9,753 nucleotides of DNA from Legionellales bacterium UBA2469 (GTDB lineage Bacteria; Pseudomonadota; Gammaproteobacteria; Legionellales; Legionellaceae). The notes beneath the pieces were generated by a model. The model had not been told where the DNA came from and made no database searches. It worked only from the letters and a program-made list of their open reading frames with translations. Below, one piece after another: positions 8,186 through 9,753 of this stretch; within the stretch, counting starts at the first letter, position 1; each line of letters opens with the position of its first letter. The position numbers and the translations under genes were made by a program. The DNA lies in assembly GCA_002342175.1 (NCBI GenBank), contig DDPL01000045.1, positions 2,817-12,569 of the forward strand. The letters run 5' to 3'.

Positions 8186-8186
8186 A

Positions 8187-8639
8187 TTATTTTGTGGTTT
8201 CATGTTGTTGTTGTTTTTGTTGCCAGAAAATCGCATCAAAATTAACAGGTGATAACACAAGTGGAGGGAAACTGCCGCGAACCACTTCGGAAGAAATAAC
8301 TTCGCGTGCATACGGGAACATTAATGTTGGACAGAAACTGCCGAGAATATGTTCCAATTGTGTTTCATCCGCACCCTGAATGGTGAAAATCCCTGCTTGA
8401 TCGACTTCAACTAAAAATGCAACTTTGTCTTTGTTTTTCACTTGGGTGGTGACGCTTAAAATCACTTCATAAGTATCTTCACCTAAATGTGCATGTTTAA
8501 CATTTAAATTTAAATTGAGCTCAGGCTCCCATTCTTCTTGAAAAATAGCGGGGGTATTTGGAGACTCGAAAGAGATGTTTTTAGTATACAGTCTTTGGAT
8601 AAAAAACTGATGTTGATTTTCTTGTTGTTGTTCAGACAT
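8187..8639 (-). CDS. secB: Protein-export chaperone SecB
   Basis: SecB is a cytoplasmic tetrameric chaperone that holds preproteins unfolded and delivers them to SecA for export. The 150-residue product is of normal length. It shows family blocks in order: FFIQRLYTKNISFESPNTP (12-30), including the edge of the peptide-binding groove; IFQEEWEPELNLNLNV (32-47); GSFCPTLMFPYARE (100-113); and VRGSFPPLVLSPVNFDAIF (120-138). The C-terminus is Gln/Lys-rich (WQQKQQQHETTK), as in many SecB proteins. The start at 8639 lies three bases after the yibN-like stop, with a weak AGGA about ten bases upstream, so coupling to the gene before it is likely. In Escherichia coli, grxC precedes secB directly; here the rhodanese gene abuts it. 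Assignment is certain. Confidence 0.97.
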   Translation of the reverse strand: MSEQQQENQHQFFIQRLYTKNISFESPNTPAIFQEEWEPELNLNLNVKHAHLGEDTYEVILSVTTQVKNKDKVAFLVEVDQAGIFTIQGADETQLEHILGSFCPTLMFPYAREVISSEVVRGSFPPLVLSPVNFDAIFWQQKQQQHETTK

Positions 8640-8642
8640 AAC

Positions 8643-9065
8643 TTATTTTCCTTTGACGAGTGGTAAATCATCTTGCTGCCAGGACTGAATCCCACCGGCA
8701 AGAATTTCGATATTCTCAAAGCCTTGTGTTTTGAGTTTTTCAGCCAATTGAGCCGATAGTCGCCCATCTTGACAGATTAGAATGAGGGTGTCGTTTTTGA
8801 GAGCTTGAAAAGCCAATTCATCTTGTTGTAACCAGGCGATGTTTTGGGTATTTAAAATATGGAATTTCTTGTACTGCTGTGCAGGACGAATATCGATTGC
8901 CTTAGCGGTTTTTTCATTGAGATGATTAACCAAAGTCGCACAAGAAATTGCAGGTGCGCGTTGGATGTTATTATACCATTCTAAGCCAACAATGGCTGCC
9001 ATTAATCCAAACCAACAAGTCATTAAAACCCAATGTTGTACTGCAAAATCAAAAAAATCGTTCAT
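8643..9065 (-). CDS. yibN: Membrane-anchored single-domain rhodanese (YibN-like)
   Basis: This 140-residue protein has one N-terminal membrane segment (about residues 10-28) followed by a rhodanese domain, which would face the cytoplasm or periplasm depending on topology. It matches E. coli YibN in layout, in the closing LPLV(K/R)GK sequence and in position upstream of secB. The domain shows IDIR (57-60) with the structural Asp58, and an active-site loop CQDGRLS (98-104) with Cys98 at the persulfide position, so a working sulfurtransferase is plausible. The HIxGAxN motif usual in rhodaneses is degenerate here (HILNTQNIAW). YibN's physiological role is uncertain; an envelope or export-related job fits the secB context only by association. 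The start ATG 9065 is 36 bases after the previous stop and lacks a strong Shine-Dalgarno. The symbol rests on layout and synteny. Confidence 0.85.
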   Translation of the reverse strand: MNDFFDFAVQHWVLMTCWFGLMAAIVGLEWYNNIQRAPAISCATLVNHLNEKTAKAIDIRPAQQYKKFHILNTQNIAWLQQDELAFQALKNDTLILICQDGRLSAQLAEKLKTQGFENIEILAGGIQSWQQDDLPLVKGK

Positions 9066-9094
9066 ATCAAAATCTTATACCGTAAAATGAATAA

Positions 9095-9123
9095 ATTATC
9101 CCTATAATGCACCAGATTGGCAA
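9095..9123 (-). promoter_or_regulatory. Predicted sigma70 promoter for yibN-secB-gpsA
   Basis: On the minus strand TTGCCA (9123-9118, 5 of 6 to TTGACA) is followed after exactly 17 bases by GATAAT (9100-9095, 5 of 6 to TATAAT). Transcription would start near 9088, about 23 bases before the yibN-like start. The -35 hexamer and most of the spacer lie in the last codons of the upstream rhodanese gene. The match is seen directly; activity is inference. Confidence 0.5.
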
Positions 9124-9431
9124 GGAAAACCTGCTTCAATCCATTCTGCTAAACCACCTTGAAGCTGGATAACTTTTTCATAACCTAAACTTAATAGCAA
9201 TAATCCAGCTTGATGTGAACGCACCCCATGTTGGCAATAGACATAGACGGTTTGATGTGGATCTGGACAGTGTTTACCAATATCCTGTGCCAATTGATTT
9301 AAAGGAATGAGCTTCGCACCCTGAATATGGGCTTGGTGCCATTCATTGGGTTGGCGAACATCAATGACATTGACCACTTCTTGGGTCATATCCTTTTGAA
9401 ATTCTTGAGGAGACACAGATTTTAATTTCAT
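9102..9431 (-). CDS. Small cytoplasmic rhodanese-like sulfurtransferase
   Basis: A 109-residue single-domain rhodanese with no signal peptide or membrane segment, so cytoplasmic. It shows the full motif set: VIDVRQPNEW (22-31), HIQGAKLIPL (35-44), active-site loop CQHGVRS (66-72) with persulfide-carrying Cys66 and Arg71, and LQGGLAEW (90-97) near the C-terminus. It resembles GlpE/PspE-type proteins that move sulfane sulfur to acceptors such as thiols or cyanide; the acceptor here is unknown. The frame is open further upstream to 9539, but I choose ATG 9431: it gives a complete domain, has AAGGA with a six-base spacer, and its ATGA overlaps the stop of the preceding membrane-protein gene, a classic sign of translational coupling. 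The longer reading would run antiparallel to nothing conserved and only shadow that gene. Confidence 0.92.
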   Translation of the reverse strand: MKLKSVSPQEFQKDMTQEVVNVIDVRQPNEWHQAHIQGAKLIPLNQLAQDIGKHCPDPHQTVYVYCQHGVRSHQAGLLLLSLGYEKVIQLQGGLAEWIEAGFPCQSGAL

Positions 9432-9703
9432 TTTATATCCTTTGACGCTTTTGGCGATGAAATGGTTAAGGTGGAATGATGAAGAAGCCAGTATACAGCC
9501 GCAGCCCAAACGCCACCCAGAAGAGCTGTAAATGCCCAAGCAGCTGGAGAAACAAGAATGGGTTTTAAACCCCGTTTATGCATCTGTCCACAGTCTTTGG
9601 CAACAGCACCTGCAAAAAGCAAGTGTAAAAAAGCATTGATAAACCACAACATTTGTTGGAAGGTGTCAGAAACATGTTGATAATGTTTAAACAAAAAATC
9701 CAT
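9428..9703 (-). CDS. Small two-pass inner-membrane protein, function unknown
   Basis: A 91-residue protein with two hydrophobic segments (about residues 18-36 and 53-75) joined by a basic loop containing KDCGQMHKRG, which by the positive-inside rule should be cytoplasmic, putting both termini in the periplasm. The second segment ends in YWLLHHSTL (71-79); the adjacent His75-His76 at the membrane edge could bind metal or haem, but this is speculation. The C-terminus is short and basic. I do not recognise a named family. Its TGA overlaps the rhodanese ATG by four bases (ATGA), so the two are translated together and may work together in sulfur or redox chemistry. No clear Shine-Dalgarno is seen before ATG 9703. 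A Fur-like palindrome lies 19-37 bases upstream. It is the first gene of the minus-strand cluster within the window. Confidence 0.85.
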   Translation of the reverse strand: MDFLFKHYQHVSDTFQQMLWFINAFLHLLFAGAVAKDCGQMHKRGLKPILVSPAAWAFTALLGGVWAAAVYWLLHHSTLTISSPKASKDIK

Positions 9704-9721
9704 ATTTTGTCATGATTTTAA

Positions 9722-9740
9722 GAAAATGATTATCATCTTA
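9722..9740 (-). promoter_or_regulatory. Fur-box-like operator upstream of the membrane protein-rhodanese cluster
   Basis: The 19-base stretch agrees with the classical Fur consensus palindrome at 15 of 19 positions, with an unbroken core TGATTATCAT on the plus strand (9727-9736). On the minus strand it overlaps a likely promoter: TAAAAT at 9720-9715 could be the -10, with a loose TTAAGA (9741-9736) fifteen bases before it, so bound Fur would block transcription. The window ends 13 bases beyond, so it could instead serve a divergent gene to the right. Iron control is inference. Confidence 0.5.
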
Positions 9741-9753
9741 ACACAGTTCTTTT

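Noticed and set aside
8186..8311. Upstream extension of gpsA to give 375 residues
   Set aside because: The extra residues overlay the secB 3' end in another frame and precede the Rossmann motif by far more than in known GpsA proteins.
9432..9539. Upstream extension of the 109-residue rhodanese to 145 residues
   Set aside because: The added part lies within the membrane-protein gene; the ATG at 9431 has a good Shine-Dalgarno and the ATGA overlap.

Overview
This window reads as chromosome from an AT-rich gammaproteobacterium. The minus-strand cluster is a variant of the gammaproteobacterial yibN-(grxC)-secB-gpsA neighbourhood. Two large, unrecognised, helix-rich proteins sit between housekeeping genes. 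That pairing is typical of host-associated Legionellales-type genomes (Legionella, Coxiella, Berkiella), but the placement is an inference; no gene here names the genus.

Plus strand, left to right. Bases 1-684 are the 3' part of a QEGLA-motif (DUF1704/MATCAP-like) putative zinc metallopeptidase whose start lies outside the window. Bases 726-1520 are murI (glutamate racemase). After a 95-base A-rich gap come two large genes I cannot assign: a 1374-residue protein (1616-5740) and a 464-residue protein (5793-7187). Both have good Shine-Dalgarno sites, and both appear more AT-rich than their neighbours. Neither shows a signal peptide or membrane segment, and both are rich in predicted helix. They may share one strand-strand-helix-strand-helix module. 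They look like a secreted-effector-type gene pair, but secretion is not shown by the sequence.

Minus strand, right to left. A tight cluster runs from 9703 to 7184: a 91-residue two-pass membrane protein, a 109-residue single-domain rhodanese with an ATGA overlap, a membrane-anchored YibN-like rhodanese, SecB and GpsA. A Fur-box-like palindrome lies just before the first gene. A promoter-like TTGCCA-N17-GATAAT sits at the end of the 109-residue rhodanese gene, in position to drive yibN-secB-gpsA separately. The glutaredoxin gene grxC, often found between yibN and secB, is absent.

The two transcription units converge so tightly that the stop codons of the 464-residue gene and gpsA overlap in a shared TTAA, with no visible terminator between them. 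The most interesting signals are a run of eight G within the 1374-residue gene, where a one-base slip in either direction meets a stop within about 12 codons; the possible shared domain of the two orphan proteins; and the Fur-like site. No RNA genes, CRISPR arrays, insertion sequences or attachment sites were seen, and no stretch over 300 bases lacks a gene.
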